The notes: generated by a model not told the origin, from the sequence alone. DNA of 62,408 bases from Nitrospira sp. (GCA_005116775.1 SWDN01000011.1:169975-232382), one strand, 5' to 3'; shown: positions 7,709 through 17,282, counted from the first letter of the stretch. Numbers and translations are program-made.

Positions 7709-8218
7709 TTAGCGAGTCGAAACCTTGGCAAGAACTGGATGCGAAGCAATTGCGTCATTGATTGCTTTGACCATTGCGACTGGTGAAGCCTCACCTGTCT
7801 TGACCAAGGAGGTGTACCGCTCCTGAGTCATCGCAAAAAACGCGGTCTGTTGCTCGGTCGGAACGCCCATCAAGGTCGCGAGCGATGCGAGGTGTTCGCC
7901 CTGGCCTTGCGCCATTTCCTGGGACAGGTTCTCAAAGTTCAGCTCGGCGAACAACGTCGTCTTCTGCTCTGCCATCACCTTCCCATCGTTCGTGCAGCCT
8001 GAGGTTCCGCTGCTGATCCCAAACGTCCCGCTGCCAAACGAACCATTCGTGGTCGCCATCAACACCTGAGGCGCGATGTTCTTCTGGTGCGAATAATCAC
8101 CCCAGGCGAGCTTGCCCAGCCCGCAGCCAGGGCCAGTGTCTGGATTGGCCGCCATGGCCAGTCCAGCCTGCATGCCGAACAGCACTGCGACCGACAACAT
8201 GATCACTTTCCTCGACAT
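7709..8218 (-). CDS. DUF3015-family exported protein
   Basis: The start at 8218 is fixed by AAGGAGG just upstream. A signal peptide follows (MSRKVIMLSVAVLFGMQAG, cleavage after AMA). The mature protein has the DUF3015 layout: NPDTGPGCGLGKLAWGD, an alternating segment ending MATTNGSFGSGTFGISSGTSGC, then NFENLSQEMAQGQGEHLASLATLMG and a helical tail. Two Cys residues (GPGCGLG and GTSGC) probably form a disulfide in the periplasm. The family occurs in Gram-negative bacteria without known function. The tail resembles the C-terminus of the neighbouring PEGA lipoprotein (8407-8967). The Lnb-type gene starts about 20 bases downstream. Confidence 0.85.
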   Translation of the reverse strand: MSRKVIMLSVAVLFGMQAGLAMAANPDTGPGCGLGKLAWGDYSHQKNIAPQVLMATTNGSFGSGTFGISSGTSGCTNDGKVMAEQKTTLFAELNFENLSQEMAQGQGEHLASLATLMGVPTEQQTAFFAMTQERYTSLVKTGEASPVAMVKAINDAIASHPVLAKVSTR

Positions 8219-8277
8219 AAGTCCGCCTCCTTGTATAAGTGGATAACTCCCCGTTGCTCGCAAGATGCAACGGTCGC

Positions 8278-8283
8278 ATTATA
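8278..8283 (-). promoter_or_regulatory. Possible -10 box upstream of the DUF3015 gene
   Basis: A consensus TATAAT is read on the minus strand, about 60 bases upstream of the start codon. No convincing -35 hexamer is found at 16-18 bases, so this is a weak prediction. Confidence 0.35.
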
Positions 8284-8406
8284 GCCGAAACAGCGCATTT
8301 TGGTGAGAAAAAATTACTTATGGCCTCTCCACGCTTCTACTAAATAGGTGTGCCATGCGTTGTCTTTCTTCATCTCAAAACTTCAAGGGATCAGGTCCGG
8401 CCTGTT

Positions 8407-8967
8407 TCACCAAAACCGTGACACATGAAAACGATCGAGCACCTTATCCGAAAAATCTAACGGGTCCACTGAATCCGCTATCAATTCCTGAAGCTGACGT
8501 ATCGCATCGCCTTGCTCAGATTCTGACACCATCAACGTTGCCAATAGGCTCGCCAGATATTCTCCATGCCCAACAGCCAAATTTTGTTGAACCTCTGAAT
8601 AACCTATCAGCGTGAGATTCCTCACGGTCTTCATTCGTGCAACCTGCTCTCGTTGTTCCCGGGACGCCTTCCTCGGAGGCAGCACTGCGTGATAGTGCTG
8701 CCTCAAGAGAAGATTTTGATCTACGTATCCCTCCTTCTTGAGAGTCAGAAACGTATTCGGTGTTCGTTCAATTGTTACATCCAGCAGCGGGGTCTCGCCG
8801 AGAGGGATGGAGCCCATGAGGAACACCTCTGCGCCGGGAGGATCGGACGTAATTCTTATTTTCTGGTCCAGTTCCTCTTTGCTGCCCGTGAAGACCACTT
8901 TCGTGCAACCGGCAAAGGCTATTCCGATAACAATCAGACACATCGCGCATCTAATTTTTCTCGTCAT
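8407..8967 (-). CDS. PEGA-domain lipoprotein with DUF3015-like tail
   Basis: This 186-residue lipoprotein has a short signal and lipobox (CLIVIGIAFAGC) and a good ribosome site (GGAAGGGAAAA before ATG). Residues about 36-92 form a PEGA-like beta domain (ITSDPPGAEVFLMGSIPLGETP, then LTLKKEGYVDQ); such domains are thought to bind the cell wall or other surface polymers. The C-terminal part contains LAVGHGEYLASLLATLMVS, which closely resembles GQGEHLASLATLMG in the adjacent DUF3015 protein. The gene is probably transcribed from the promoter at 9022-9050. The composite architecture is unusual and suggests domain shuffling between neighbours. Confidence 0.75.
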   Translation of the reverse strand: MTRKIRCAMCLIVIGIAFAGCTKVVFTGSKEELDQKIRITSDPPGAEVFLMGSIPLGETPLLDVTIERTPNTFLTLKKEGYVDQNLLLRQHYHAVLPPRKASREQREQVARMKTVRNLTLIGYSEVQQNLAVGHGEYLASLLATLMVSESEQGDAIRQLQELIADSVDPLDFSDKVLDRFHVSRFW

Positions 8968-9021
8968 TTTTCCCTTCCTTCCGAAGGAACTTCAAAGATG
9001 CGTGTTTGCACCAGGTTCACA

Positions 9022-9050
9022 GCATTATGTGTAAATCCTCTAATTGTCAA
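9022..9050 (-). promoter_or_regulatory. Sigma-70 promoter for the PEGA/DUF3015-like gene
   Basis: On the minus strand TTGACA (9045-9050) and TAATGC (9022-9027) are spaced by 17 bases, close to consensus. The predicted start lies about 45 bases upstream of the ATG at 8967. The rest of the 8968-9287 divergent gap shows no gene. Confidence 0.7.
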
Positions 9051-9287
9051 CGCCCTCCCATCGACTGTGAGTCTCGCTGAGTCCTGTTCTTCATGCTCAT
9101 CGGCTGGTTAATGCCAGACACTCCCAACTTGTGGGAATTGTGATAATTACTCAATCGCCCCATTGAACTGCAAGGACTTTTCATGGAACAAAAGCGTGGT
9201 GGTGATCTTTGATTTTCGCCACGCTATCTGCCAAACTTCAGTCGTTTAACGACACCTGACAATAAACCAGGTCTGGAGGATCGAACG

Positions 9288-9704
9288 ATGCAATGGTTGC
9301 AGATTGTGAAGAAGGTCTCTTTTCAATTGATCTCACTTGCAGTTGTCGCGTGTTACCTTGCAGGCTGTTCATTATTCGGTCCGAGAAGCGAAAGCATTGG
9401 CGTAAGCTCAGATCCCCCTGGGGCTCGGGTTATCGCCAGCGGGAAACCCGTTGGTACAACCCCACTTCACTTCGAGGCGCAGAGAGGAGACAATCTGCTT
9501 ATCGAGGTACAAAAATCTGGATACCAAACCCAATACCGAACGTTGTCGAGAAAGTTGGGTAGTCTGGGCATTCTTGATGTAGTCGGTGGGGCTTTTTTCC
9601 TGTTACCTTTAATTGGCCTGTTTTCCTCCGCCGCCTGGGAGCACGACCCTGCTGAAATAGGCATAATATTGGAGCCGGAGCAGAAGGCGGCTCCAGCCCA
9701 ATAG
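9288..9704 (+). CDS. Small PEGA-domain lipoprotein
   Basis: This 138-residue protein begins with a lipoprotein signal (SLAVVACYLAGC). A PEGA domain follows at about residues 35-75 (VSSDPPGARVIASGKPVGTTP, then LIEVQKSGYQTQYRTL). A hydrophobic glycine-rich stretch (LGILDVVGGAFFLLPLIGLF) at about residues 92-111 could be a transmembrane or hairpin helix, and the short acidic tail ends PAPAQ. CTGGAGGA precedes the ATG at suitable spacing. It is divergent from the other PEGA lipoprotein, and together they suggest a local envelope set. The function is unknown; PEGA proteins elsewhere anchor complexes to the cell envelope. Confidence 0.75.
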   Translation: MQWLQIVKKVSFQLISLAVVACYLAGCSLFGPRSESIGVSSDPPGARVIASGKPVGTTPLHFEAQRGDNLLIEVQKSGYQTQYRTLSRKLGSLGILDVVGGAFFLLPLIGLFSSAAWEHDPAEIGIILEPEQKAAPAQ

Positions 9705-9764
9705 TTGGTTTTGCTGCAAGGTCACATTGGGTCATGACTGGCGTGCGTGAGTAAGTTCGCTCCT

Positions 9765-10883
9765 TTACAGTCCTGCCTGCACCTGTTTCCAGTTGAACGT
9801 GAACGGCTCCGGCGATTTCTTCGGCAAGGCGGCGAGCTCTGCCTTCAATCGGTCGGCCCTGGCGGCACTCATTGGATGCGTCGAGAGCCACTCCATTCGG
9901 CCTTCGTCTTTTTCCGAGAGCCGTTCGAAAAACGTGATCATACCGGAGGGATCGATCTTCGCCCGCTGAAGCAACAGCAGTCCTGTCAGATCGGCCTCGG
10001 TCTCCTGCTCTCTGCCGAACTTGAGGGTGAATAGCTCGACCCCAAGTTGCTTCATCATCCCGACGAGGCCCTGTTGATTGCCGAACACAATGGCCGCCAC
10101 CGTCATTATCCCCAGACTCTTCACGATCCGTTCAAGCCCATGCCGCTGCAGCACATGGTTCAGTTCGTGGCTTAGCACCCCCGCCACTTCTTCGCCGCTT
10201 TCTGCTTTTTTCATCAGCCCTGTGAATACCACGACATACCCGCCAGGCAGCGCGAAGGCGTTGACGACGTCGCTCTTTACCACGGTCACTTCAAACTTGT
10301 AGGGATTATCCGGAATCTGGGCGGTCATACGGTGGGTCATCTCTCCCAACGCTGCGACCGCAGGCCCCTCTTTCATGACCTCTTGATGGCTGAGAAAATC
10401 CCGATAGGTCGACTCTCCCAACTTCTGTTCCCACTCCACCGGAATCCGGCTTACGGCAATTTCGACAAGCAGATCGGACTGGAACCAGAGTCCCAGCACC
10501 GTGGCTAGGATCGCCCCTGCGACTAAGCTCCAGACAAGCCTGCGCCGATGGCGCACTTGCCGCACCTGCTCCGCAGCTTGCGCGAAGGAGTGACTCACAT
10601 GATCCGGCGCCGCTTGACGGAAGGCGCGAATCACATCAGGGTTCTTTAAGTAGAGCGTCCGTTCCTCTTTTTGCCCGGCCCATTTCACGACAAGCTGGTC
10701 GTGGTCGAGTCCACCCGCCGAAACAGTGAGGTTTGAGAAAGGAACGGATTCAGGCTGGCTATCGGCAGTATCAGATTCAAAAGTGATGGTGAGTCCCTGC
10801 GCCTCAAAATGAACAAGACAAGGCGCGCCAGCGGCAGGAAACTCGTCACCGAAGCAGAGCGCATTGGGGGTCATCGTGGTCAT
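9765..10883 (-). CDS. M48-family membrane metalloprotease
   Basis: This zinc metallopeptidase has an N-terminal soluble domain of about 115 residues, one predicted membrane helix (LVWSLVAGAILATVLGLWF), and an M48 domain. The catalytic helix is GVLSHELNHVLQRHG (HExxH) and the third zinc ligand lies in EQETEADLTGL. NAFALPGGYVVVFTGL is the typical strand before the active site, and THPMSAARADRL is the conserved late motif. Topology suggests a periplasmic protease anchored in the inner membrane, for protein quality control. HtpX and BepA/LoiP share the fold, but this architecture (N-terminal extra domain plus one helix) is more like uncharacterised M48 proteins. A palindromic repeat separates it from the AIM24-like gene upstream. 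Confidence 0.87.
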   Translation of the reverse strand: MTTMTPNALCFGDEFPAAGAPCLVHFEAQGLTITFESDTADSQPESVPFSNLTVSAGGLDHDQLVVKWAGQKEERTLYLKNPDVIRAFRQAAPDHVSHSFAQAAEQVRQVRHRRRLVWSLVAGAILATVLGLWFQSDLLVEIAVSRIPVEWEQKLGESTYRDFLSHQEVMKEGPAVAALGEMTHRMTAQIPDNPYKFEVTVVKSDVVNAFALPGGYVVVFTGLMKKAESGEEVAGVLSHELNHVLQRHGLERIVKSLGIMTVAAIVFGNQQGLVGMMKQLGVELFTLKFGREQETEADLTGLLLLQRAKIDPSGMITFFERLSEKDEGRMEWLSTHPMSAARADRLKAELAALPKKSPEPFTFNWKQVQAGL

Positions 10884-10894
10884 CTAGGATTAAA

Positions 10895-11017
10895 CGGCTG
10901 CTCAAAATGGCCGAGAACGAGGCCGCAGACGAGCAGAAACCGGAGGCGTACCCTCCGGGGTACGTTGAGGATTTCCTGCGAGTCGAGAACGAAGTTGACG
11001 GGCATTTTCAGCAGCCG
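10895..11017. repeat. Palindromic intergenic element, family A (copy 1)
   Basis: Outer arms CGGCTGCTCAAAATG (10895-10909) and its near complement (11003-11017) pair at 14 of 15 bases. An inner hairpin has GGCGTACC...GGGTACG. The right end touches the TAA of the AIM24-like gene (11018-11020). Related copies are at 28743-28947 and 44091-44213. There is no coding content. Confidence 0.75.
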
Positions 11018-11701
11018 TTATTCGGAGACCGGGATGAATTGCCTGATCCACGCTCCGAAACTTCCTGGGTTTCGGCTTTGAATGTAGACGAGTCCTGGCC
11101 CTCGGAACCGGCAGACAAATCCTTCGCCTGAGGTGAAACTGGCCACCCAGCCGGAGGTGGCTTTTTCGATGTTGTACGAGGTCGTGGAAGACCAGGCCAC
11201 CAGGTGGCTATTATCCACGATGTACTCCTGATCGGGCTTCAGCTCGATCTTGTGAATGGCCCCGAAGCTATTTAGAACGAGCGTCCCCTTCCCACTGATC
11301 TTCAGAATGAAGAAGCCTTCTCCACCCAGTAATCCACGGCTCAAACCCTGCATTTTACTTTCGATGACAATCGCGTCGGCACCCGCGAGGAATCCGTCTT
11401 TCTGCACCATGTACTCGTTCACGCCGTCGAGCTCCAAGATGACGATTTCACCTGGTACCGTCGGAGCCAGCAACGCTTCGCCGGGACCACGGCTGGCGCG
11501 CAGCGTCTGGAAGAAGAACTTTTCCCCCGTCAGAAACTTCCGTGACAGGGCTCCGAGAAAACCGCCTTCCATCTTGCTTTCAATGTCGATGGTTGGTGAG
11601 CACGCGACCATGGCGCCAGACTCGGCTTTGATGTTCTCCCCAGCCGCCAATTCCACCCGCACCATGGGAAACGCGCCTGGATAGAGTATCTCGCTTTTCA
11701 T
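11018..11701 (-). CDS. AIM24/TIGR00266-family protein
   Basis: This 227-residue beta-rich protein matches TIGR00266. The pattern begins YPGAFPMVRVELAAGE-IKAESGAMV, then GGFLGALSRKFLTGEKFFFQTL, GEIVILELDG, YMVQKDGFLAGADAI, GLLGGEGFFILKISGKG and DNSHLVAWSSTTSYNIE. The trimeric double-barrel fold resembles tryptophan RNA-binding attenuation protein; mitochondrial AIM24 is related. No catalytic residues are known and the bacterial role is unclear. The start at 11701 is chosen for the AGGAGG at good spacing. A palindromic element directly follows the stop and may form the 3' end of the mRNA. Confidence 0.88.
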   Translation of the reverse strand: MKSEILYPGAFPMVRVELAAGENIKAESGAMVACSPTIDIESKMEGGFLGALSRKFLTGEKFFFQTLRASRGPGEALLAPTVPGEIVILELDGVNEYMVQKDGFLAGADAIVIESKMQGLSRGLLGGEGFFILKISGKGTLVLNSFGAIHKIELKPDQEYIVDNSHLVAWSSTTSYNIEKATSGWVASFTSGEGFVCRFRGPGLVYIQSRNPGSFGAWIRQFIPVSE

Positions 11702-11760
11702 CGATTGAACCTCCTGACTAACATAACGCCTCACCCCTTACCCCTGACGCCTCACGATAT

Positions 11761-13245
11761 TTATCCCGCCACCCATCCGTAGACTTTGCGACTCGGTTCC
11801 GGTCCTTCTTCCAGATAGCTCATTCTGAGTTGCCCCAGAACATCTTTCTGCAACTCATTCCGCTTCGCCTTGGCGTCGACGCCAAACACTTGCGCCGCGT
11901 TCAGTCCAAAGATCCGTTCCTTCACCTGGCGTGTGAGCGGCTGATACCGATACTGTTCGATCAGCTGATCCGGAATCTGGAATCGCCGAAAGGCTTCAAT
12001 TTGCCATTGTGGCGAACCATACCAAATCGAGTCGGTCCCCCAGAGCACATGATCGGAACCAAATGCGGCAATGATCTGCCCAAGCAGATGCGCGCAGACC
12101 GCCGGATGAGTCGTCACAAGCTGCGCAAAGGTCGAGCCAAGTTCCATATAGATATTCTTAATTCCGGGCTGCGCCTGCTTCATGCGACAGAACTCCGTGG
12201 TCCAGGGAATTTCGCCGGTCTTGGCAAATACCGTGTCCACTGTCGAGGTGCTCTTCAGGCCGGAGTGATAGACCAGAAAATCGATATCAGGGAAATCTTT
12301 TGCGGCCTTGATCAGATCCTTGGGATGGTTGTAGTCCGGCACCGGCCCAAGGGGAAGCCCTTTGTGCACGCAGACACGCTTCACATTGAGCTTCCGGGCT
12401 TGCTCCAGCATCGGATAGGCAATGCTCTCATCGTCCATCCACCAACCGCGATCGAATCCTTTTGGGCAAGAGCCGGTATAACACTTCCACGCATCGACCT
12501 TCAGCGTCTCTGCCTGCATCGCCATGAAGTCCAGATCGGCTGCCCCCAATTGAGGTGTGGCCAATCCATGCGCGAGCATTCGTTGGGACTGCGCAAGCCG
12601 ATTGATTTCGTCACGGATGTGGGCCATCTCATTCGGCGGCACCACCGCCTCTTGCGGATAGGGCCCCGGCGGTGTGCTGATGAGGCCAATGGTGGTCTCG
12701 CTGTCGAGAAACACTTCTTTCACAAAGTTTTCCCACGAAAGATCGTCGATGGTGCCTCGATCACCCGCAAGCTTCGGGTTGAGTCCTGATTCCCGTATCC
12801 ATCGTCTGAGCGACAGCAACCCCTGTTTGGACACCGCGCCCTTTCGATTGTGTTCCGCATCGGTCGGATCGAAGTGCGAGCCGACATAATGCGTCTGCAC
12901 ATCGAAGATAAAATAGGGCGCGCCCTGCTGCTCGGCAAAGGCTGCTGTTTCAAACAGTTCGATTTCGCTAATGTCAAAGAGCTTTCCGAAGATCGAGTTC
13001 ATGGCCAACAACGCGGCTGCCATCCCACCGGTCGTCTTGAGAAAATCTCGACGCGTAAGACCTCGCCGAGCTGCGGCCTGTTCCACAAACATGATCGCAT
13101 GCGCTTCAACACGGGCTTGGTCTGCGGTCTGACTGAAAGGAATAAATTCTTCGTTCGACACAATCTGTGTTGGGATAGCGGACTGAAATGTGGCCCCTTG
13201 TATCGCCGAGGAAAGGTTCGGAAATGGTGAGGGTGAGGACGCCAT
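11761..13245 (-). CDS. Tat-exported amidohydrolase-family protein
   Basis: This protein of about 494 residues carries an internal twin-arginine signal (TRRDFLKTTGG, then a hydrophobic AALLAMNSIFG) roughly 65 residues from the start, unusually far in. The start at 13245 follows GAGAAGAGG; a longer form from 13308 is possible. The mature part belongs to the amidohydrolase_2 (TIM barrel) group. FDVQTHYVG replaces the usual D-x-H-x-H strand. Later segments include VCVHKGLPLG, FLVYHSGLKS and VLWGTDSIWYG, containing probable metal-ligand His and Asp. Such enzymes hydrolyse or decarboxylate cyclic substrates; the substrate here is unknown. Periplasmic location is inferred from the Tat motif. Confidence 0.75.
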   Translation of the reverse strand: MASSPSPFPNLSSAIQGATFQSAIPTQIVSNEEFIPFSQTADQARVEAHAIMFVEQAAARRGLTRRDFLKTTGGMAAALLAMNSIFGKLFDISEIELFETAAFAEQQGAPYFIFDVQTHYVGSHFDPTDAEHNRKGAVSKQGLLSLRRWIRESGLNPKLAGDRGTIDDLSWENFVKEVFLDSETTIGLISTPPGPYPQEAVVPPNEMAHIRDEINRLAQSQRMLAHGLATPQLGAADLDFMAMQAETLKVDAWKCYTGSCPKGFDRGWWMDDESIAYPMLEQARKLNVKRVCVHKGLPLGPVPDYNHPKDLIKAAKDFPDIDFLVYHSGLKSTSTVDTVFAKTGEIPWTTEFCRMKQAQPGIKNIYMELGSTFAQLVTTHPAVCAHLLGQIIAAFGSDHVLWGTDSIWYGSPQWQIEAFRRFQIPDQLIEQYRYQPLTRQVKERIFGLNAAQVFGVDAKAKRNELQKDVLGQLRMSYLEEGPEPSRKVYGWVAG

Positions 13246-13337
13246 GATGCCTCTTCTCGTGAACGATAAGTCGTGATTCTGTGGAATACGATCGGCAGTG
13301 TCAAGCAAGCGATGTGAGGATGGGGAAAGTCGCCGGA

Positions 13338-16300
13338 CTACTTGGACTGAAGCGAAGAGGCCGATCGGCTGCTCTCGCTGAAGGTCGATTGAGTCTTGGG
13401 AATTATCACAACGACATCGCGCAGGGGATCACCTTCTTGATCTTTGCCGTCTTGCCCGACACTATACATCACCCCCTTACGTTGATCGACCAGCATAGGA
13501 AGACCGGTAAAGGGATCATAGTGGGCCTGCCCTGCCTTTGCGAGACGCGAGATCACATTTCCATCTTGCGGCCCCTGCCTAATCCAGACTTGCAGGCTCG
13601 CTAGGCGAAGACGCGCATCCGTCTCGATTGTTCGTCCGACATAGTGATCCCACTCAGGAAGTGGCTCAACCTCGATAATATGCTCGATCGGATTCGCCAC
13701 GTAGTCCACCACACTGACGGCGGGAGTCCGAATGAAACTGGACCGTTTCGGCAAGCTGGTGTAGCGCCCTTCCGCCACCGCTTTACTCGCCGCTTCGTAA
13801 TAGTCGGCATAGGCATTGGACCGCTGTTGAACGGGAAGAGGCATGGCCGCTGCCAGAGTCACATACAGTGGGCGTTCGATGGACTTGTCGTTCTTCAGCG
13901 CCTTTATGACATCCTTTGTCGCCCACACAAGATGGCTCTGCATCGGCCATCGAAGGGAAGACTCGACCTGATCTAGTGGACGAACGATCTTGGCGAGTCG
14001 GCCAGTCGTTGTTTCATCGAGATCCTGACGGACCAAGAGGCCGGAAGCGATTGCGACATCGTCCTGCACGGCCGTCACTGCCAGCATCTTCACCATCAAC
14101 GTTTTCGACTGGCCCAACACGATGCGCCAGGATCTGATATCGTTCTCAAGTCGTTCGAGACCGGTGCTGAAATCCTGCGTAAATCCTTCTGCCAAATATA
14201 ATCGATGAGCCAGTAAAATATGGGCGCAGTTCGGACTCAGAATTTTCCCGTAGCCTGCATCCTCAAATGGCAGCGACAACCACTGTCGGTAGCGCTTCAG
14301 GGCGATTGATTCCTGGGCCGCCCATGCTCGTACCGACGCAGCCTGTGGCTTCAGCTGCGCCACCGGGTCTGCACTGGTGAACCATCCACGCGCCACGCTT
14401 CCAGAGGCTCCTGTCGTCCCTTTCCCCTCATCACCGAGCATGCACGCACTGGCGGCTTGAAGATCACCTGCTTCCACTTTGCGTTCATAACCTGCTTGAA
14501 GTGGATCCTGTTCTCCAGAAGCATCGAACCCGAGCAGTAAGAAATATCCGTTCTTTTTCGAGTCAGTGAGTATCTGAGGAGGACTCGCTGTCAGGTTGTG
14601 ATAGGTCGGAGACGGGGGAGCTTCCATCGCCATCCAGGCCAATCCGACCGCCCCAGCAGCGACTGCTACCAGTACAACGCAGAAGAGCGCTAATCCCACA
14701 CACAACAACACAATCGATCGCGTCGTCGAAAAACAAGACCCGATAAATGAGGAAATACCGATACGGACTCGCGCCATTTTCGCTGAAAACCGAGGGCGCG
14801 GTTTTGGCGACACCATACGATCCCGCGTAGAACCCTGACTTTTCTCTCCCGTCGAGTCAAAAAGCACATCAACGGCCGTCGCAGCGACCGAGCACGTCGA
14901 TTCTACGTTCTGGTGCGCGGATTCGAATGCGGAGTCCTGTGATGCCGCAGAAGACGGGGAAGGGGCACTCACAAATGTGATGGACTCACTCGCCCGAACC
15001 CATTCCGGCCTCGTATCTTCCTGAGGAACAATTTTTTCAACAATGGGAGTAATCGCTTCGACAGCCGGAATCGCCTCCGGAGAAGCCGATTCCCATCCAC
15101 CAGTGCGCGATAGCTCGGCAACTGTCTCGGACCGTTCTTCAACCGGAGGTAACGGAACTGGTGAATCGACCGGGGTTTCTCCCTTCTCTTTGTCCCAGTT
15201 TCGTTTCTTTTCGGACGGACGATGCGTCTGCACATCGACTTCGCCGGTGCTCCAGCGCAATTCGGTATCCATCGAGGGAAGAGATGACGACGGCGCATCG
15301 CTTGGCGTTGCCACGAGTGGAGGAGCTGCGGCAACTTCGGACAGCGTAAGGGGTATTTCAGTATGCTCTACAGAGACTGGTTCAGATACGAATGGCGCCT
15401 CTGGGATCACCGCTGAATGTGACGACTCCGGACCGGAGGCTTCCAGAGATGGCGCCACAGGTTGCGGCTCGATAAAATACGAGAATGAAGGTGGTTCGAG
15501 TTCTCGAGGAGACTCGACCCGCTCTGAAGGAAGAGACGCCGGAACATCTATCTTGAAAGAGCTTGAGGCGTCGGTGGGCAAAGTCGATGGACTCTCTGGC
15601 TCCGAAAGTACCTCCGAAAAAAAAGACTCGGTTGGCTGTGGCGCGACAGCCTCTTTGATCTCGGTTGTCTCTGCAATCGATCCCGTCGTTTCACTCAAGA
15701 TCGAAAGATGCGAGACGGGCAATGGATCATGATCGGTGAGCGAAGCCAGCGGTTCAGGGATTGGCGGAGACGGCAACGAAATCAGTGGTTCCGGCACAGA
15801 GTCTGGTTGAACTGAATCTAATTCTCTCTCATCCGGCTTTGATAGCGTAGCGGGCAAGCTCGAGGGTATTGTATCTGCAACAAACTTGATTGCGCCGTCG
15901 AAAACGGTATTCCATGAAAATGGAGCGGTCGCCGAGGAATCAGTCACAGACGGGGTCGGTACTTCTGGCACAAGAAGCACCGCGGGGTTTGGCGAAGGCT
16001 CCACAGCGAAGACCGACTCGCTGGGTTCCGTCAGGTCTTTCGTGAGCACTGGACTGGGCAATTGATCTGGTACTACCCCGGTCTGACTAAGAACGGACGA
16101 GGCCTGTACGGACTCATTGTCCGATTGAGGTGCTTGTTCCGATTGAACTACCGAGGCTTTCGACGGGTCCGTTTCCTCAATCTTAATAGTGGAGCTCTCT
16201 ACCTGCTCCCAGGGCATGGGAGACGTTAACCCTGGTGATTCTAGAGCTTCTCCGATATCCCCTGGTGACTCCTCTGAAGAGCTGAGATGAAGCTCCTCTT

Positions 16301-17282
16301 TCACAAAGGACGAACGTTCGGCAATCGGTTCCCCCAATTCATCATCATGATGGCCGCTCGATGGGAGTCGAGGCTCGGCTGCTATCGATGGTGCCATTTC
16401 CTGATCGAGTCGATTGGCCGATTCGATTGACTCAGTAAGCTCGAACGAGGGAGGCTCCATTTCCTGCAGAGCGAAACCAGCCGGAGGCCGATCTATAAAA
16501 ACATCTGGATCTTTGAGCGATTCGATGACGGGATTCAACGAAATAGGTGATGGAATCTCTTGGCTCGGGAGGGCCCCATCGAACTGTTCCCACGGCATTA
16601 CATCGGAAACTCTAGCTTCTTCAGTGGCGACGGGTACTTCATTCTGGGGATTCAAAGCATCGACGCCCAATGACATTCCTCCGGCAGGAGCCGATGGATA
16701 GGGAACGCGAAGTTCGCCCGTTTGTATGTCGAAAAGAGAAGCAAACTGAAGAGCCGAAGGGCTTGCAGGCGCAAGCTCTCTTACCTTGGCGTAGAGCTGG
16801 GACGGTTTCTCTGGACTCTCAGAGTCTGGGTCCTCAAGAAGAATGTCTATCGCCTTACCCAATTCGGCGACCGAAGCCAGGGCATCCCCCTTTTCCTCAT
16901 ACACATGGGCCAAGAGTTCGAGGAACGGTACACAACGGGGTCCGGAAACCAAGTATTCACGTAATAAGGATTCAGCCAACCACAGGTCTTGTCGGCCAAT
17001 CGCTTCATTCGCAAGAGACTCGAATGCTTGCCGGGCCGTCACAAGGCTGCCCAATCGTAGATGCAGCGTGGCAAAAAGCCGGCGAGCTTCCGTGTTATGA
17101 GGATCGAGTGCGAGTAGCTCTTTCAACGCAGCAGACGACCGGCCGTACTTGCCGGTGTTCATGTGAGTGATGGCTTCTTCGAGGAGCGCGCTTTTCTTGC
17201 TGTAGCCGACAACGCCGCGGCTGTGCGCCCGTGAAGTGGTCTTTCTGTCAGCTTTTTGAGAGGATTTTTTGTCGGTCCGCAC
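13338..17282 (-). CDS. Large TPR / single-pass membrane protein of unknown function
   Basis: This protein has 1314 residues. Residues about 30-160 hold tetratricopeptide-like helices (LEEAITHMNTGKYGRSSAAL, AELGKAIDILLEDP). A long Ser/Pro/Glu-rich low-complexity region follows, to about residue 800, punctuated by short MPWEQ motifs. A single transmembrane helix (IVLLCVGLALFCVVLVAVAA) separates it from a C-terminal domain of about 460 residues. That domain has NGYFLLLGFDASGEQDPLQ, a helical middle, and DPFTGLPMLVDQRKGVMYSVG. It is presumably periplasmic, while the TPR part is cytoplasmic. The gene begins with GTG and is divergent from the secretin gene, which suggests a role in the same secretion or pilus-like machine. 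I do not recognise a named family for the whole protein. Confidence 0.7.
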   Translation of the reverse strand: MRTDKKSSQKADRKTTSRAHSRGVVGYSKKSALLEEAITHMNTGKYGRSSAALKELLALDPHNTEARRLFATLHLRLGSLVTARQAFESLANEAIGRQDLWLAESLLREYLVSGPRCVPFLELLAHVYEEKGDALASVAELGKAIDILLEDPDSESPEKPSQLYAKVRELAPASPSALQFASLFDIQTGELRVPYPSAPAGGMSLGVDALNPQNEVPVATEEARVSDVMPWEQFDGALPSQEIPSPISLNPVIESLKDPDVFIDRPPAGFALQEMEPPSFELTESIESANRLDQEMAPSIAAEPRLPSSGHHDDELGEPIAERSSFVKEELHLSSSEESPGDIGEALESPGLTSPMPWEQVESSTIKIEETDPSKASVVQSEQAPQSDNESVQASSVLSQTGVVPDQLPSPVLTKDLTEPSESVFAVEPSPNPAVLLVPEVPTPSVTDSSATAPFSWNTVFDGAIKFVADTIPSSLPATLSKPDERELDSVQPDSVPEPLISLPSPPIPEPLASLTDHDPLPVSHLSILSETTGSIAETTEIKEAVAPQPTESFFSEVLSEPESPSTLPTDASSSFKIDVPASLPSERVESPRELEPPSFSYFIEPQPVAPSLEASGPESSHSAVIPEAPFVSEPVSVEHTEIPLTLSEVAAAPPLVATPSDAPSSSLPSMDTELRWSTGEVDVQTHRPSEKKRNWDKEKGETPVDSPVPLPPVEERSETVAELSRTGGWESASPEAIPAVEAITPIVEKIVPQEDTRPEWVRASESITFVSAPSPSSAASQDSAFESAHQNVESTCSVAATAVDVLFDSTGEKSQGSTRDRMVSPKPRPRFSAKMARVRIGISSFIGSCFSTTRSIVLLCVGLALFCVVLVAVAAGAVGLAWMAMEAPPSPTYHNLTASPPQILTDSKKNGYFLLLGFDASGEQDPLQAGYERKVEAGDLQAASACMLGDEGKGTTGASGSVARGWFTSADPVAQLKPQAASVRAWAAQESIALKRYRQWLSLPFEDAGYGKILSPNCAHILLAHRLYLAEGFTQDFSTGLERLENDIRSWRIVLGQSKTLMVKMLAVTAVQDDVAIASGLLVRQDLDETTTGRLAKIVRPLDQVESSLRWPMQSHLVWATKDVIKALKNDKSIERPLYVTLAAAMPLPVQQRSNAYADYYEAASKAVAEGRYTSLPKRSSFIRTPAVSVVDYVANPIEHIIEVEPLPEWDHYVGRTIETDARLRLASLQVWIRQGPQDGNVISRLAKAGQAHYDPFTGLPMLVDQRKGVMYSVGQDGKDQEGDPLRDVVVIIPKTQSTFSESSRSASSLQSK

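Noticed and set aside
15043-15732. Ser/Gly-rich 229-residue plus-strand frame
   Set aside because: It mirrors the low-complexity Ser/Pro/Glu linker of the TPR protein and has no independent support.
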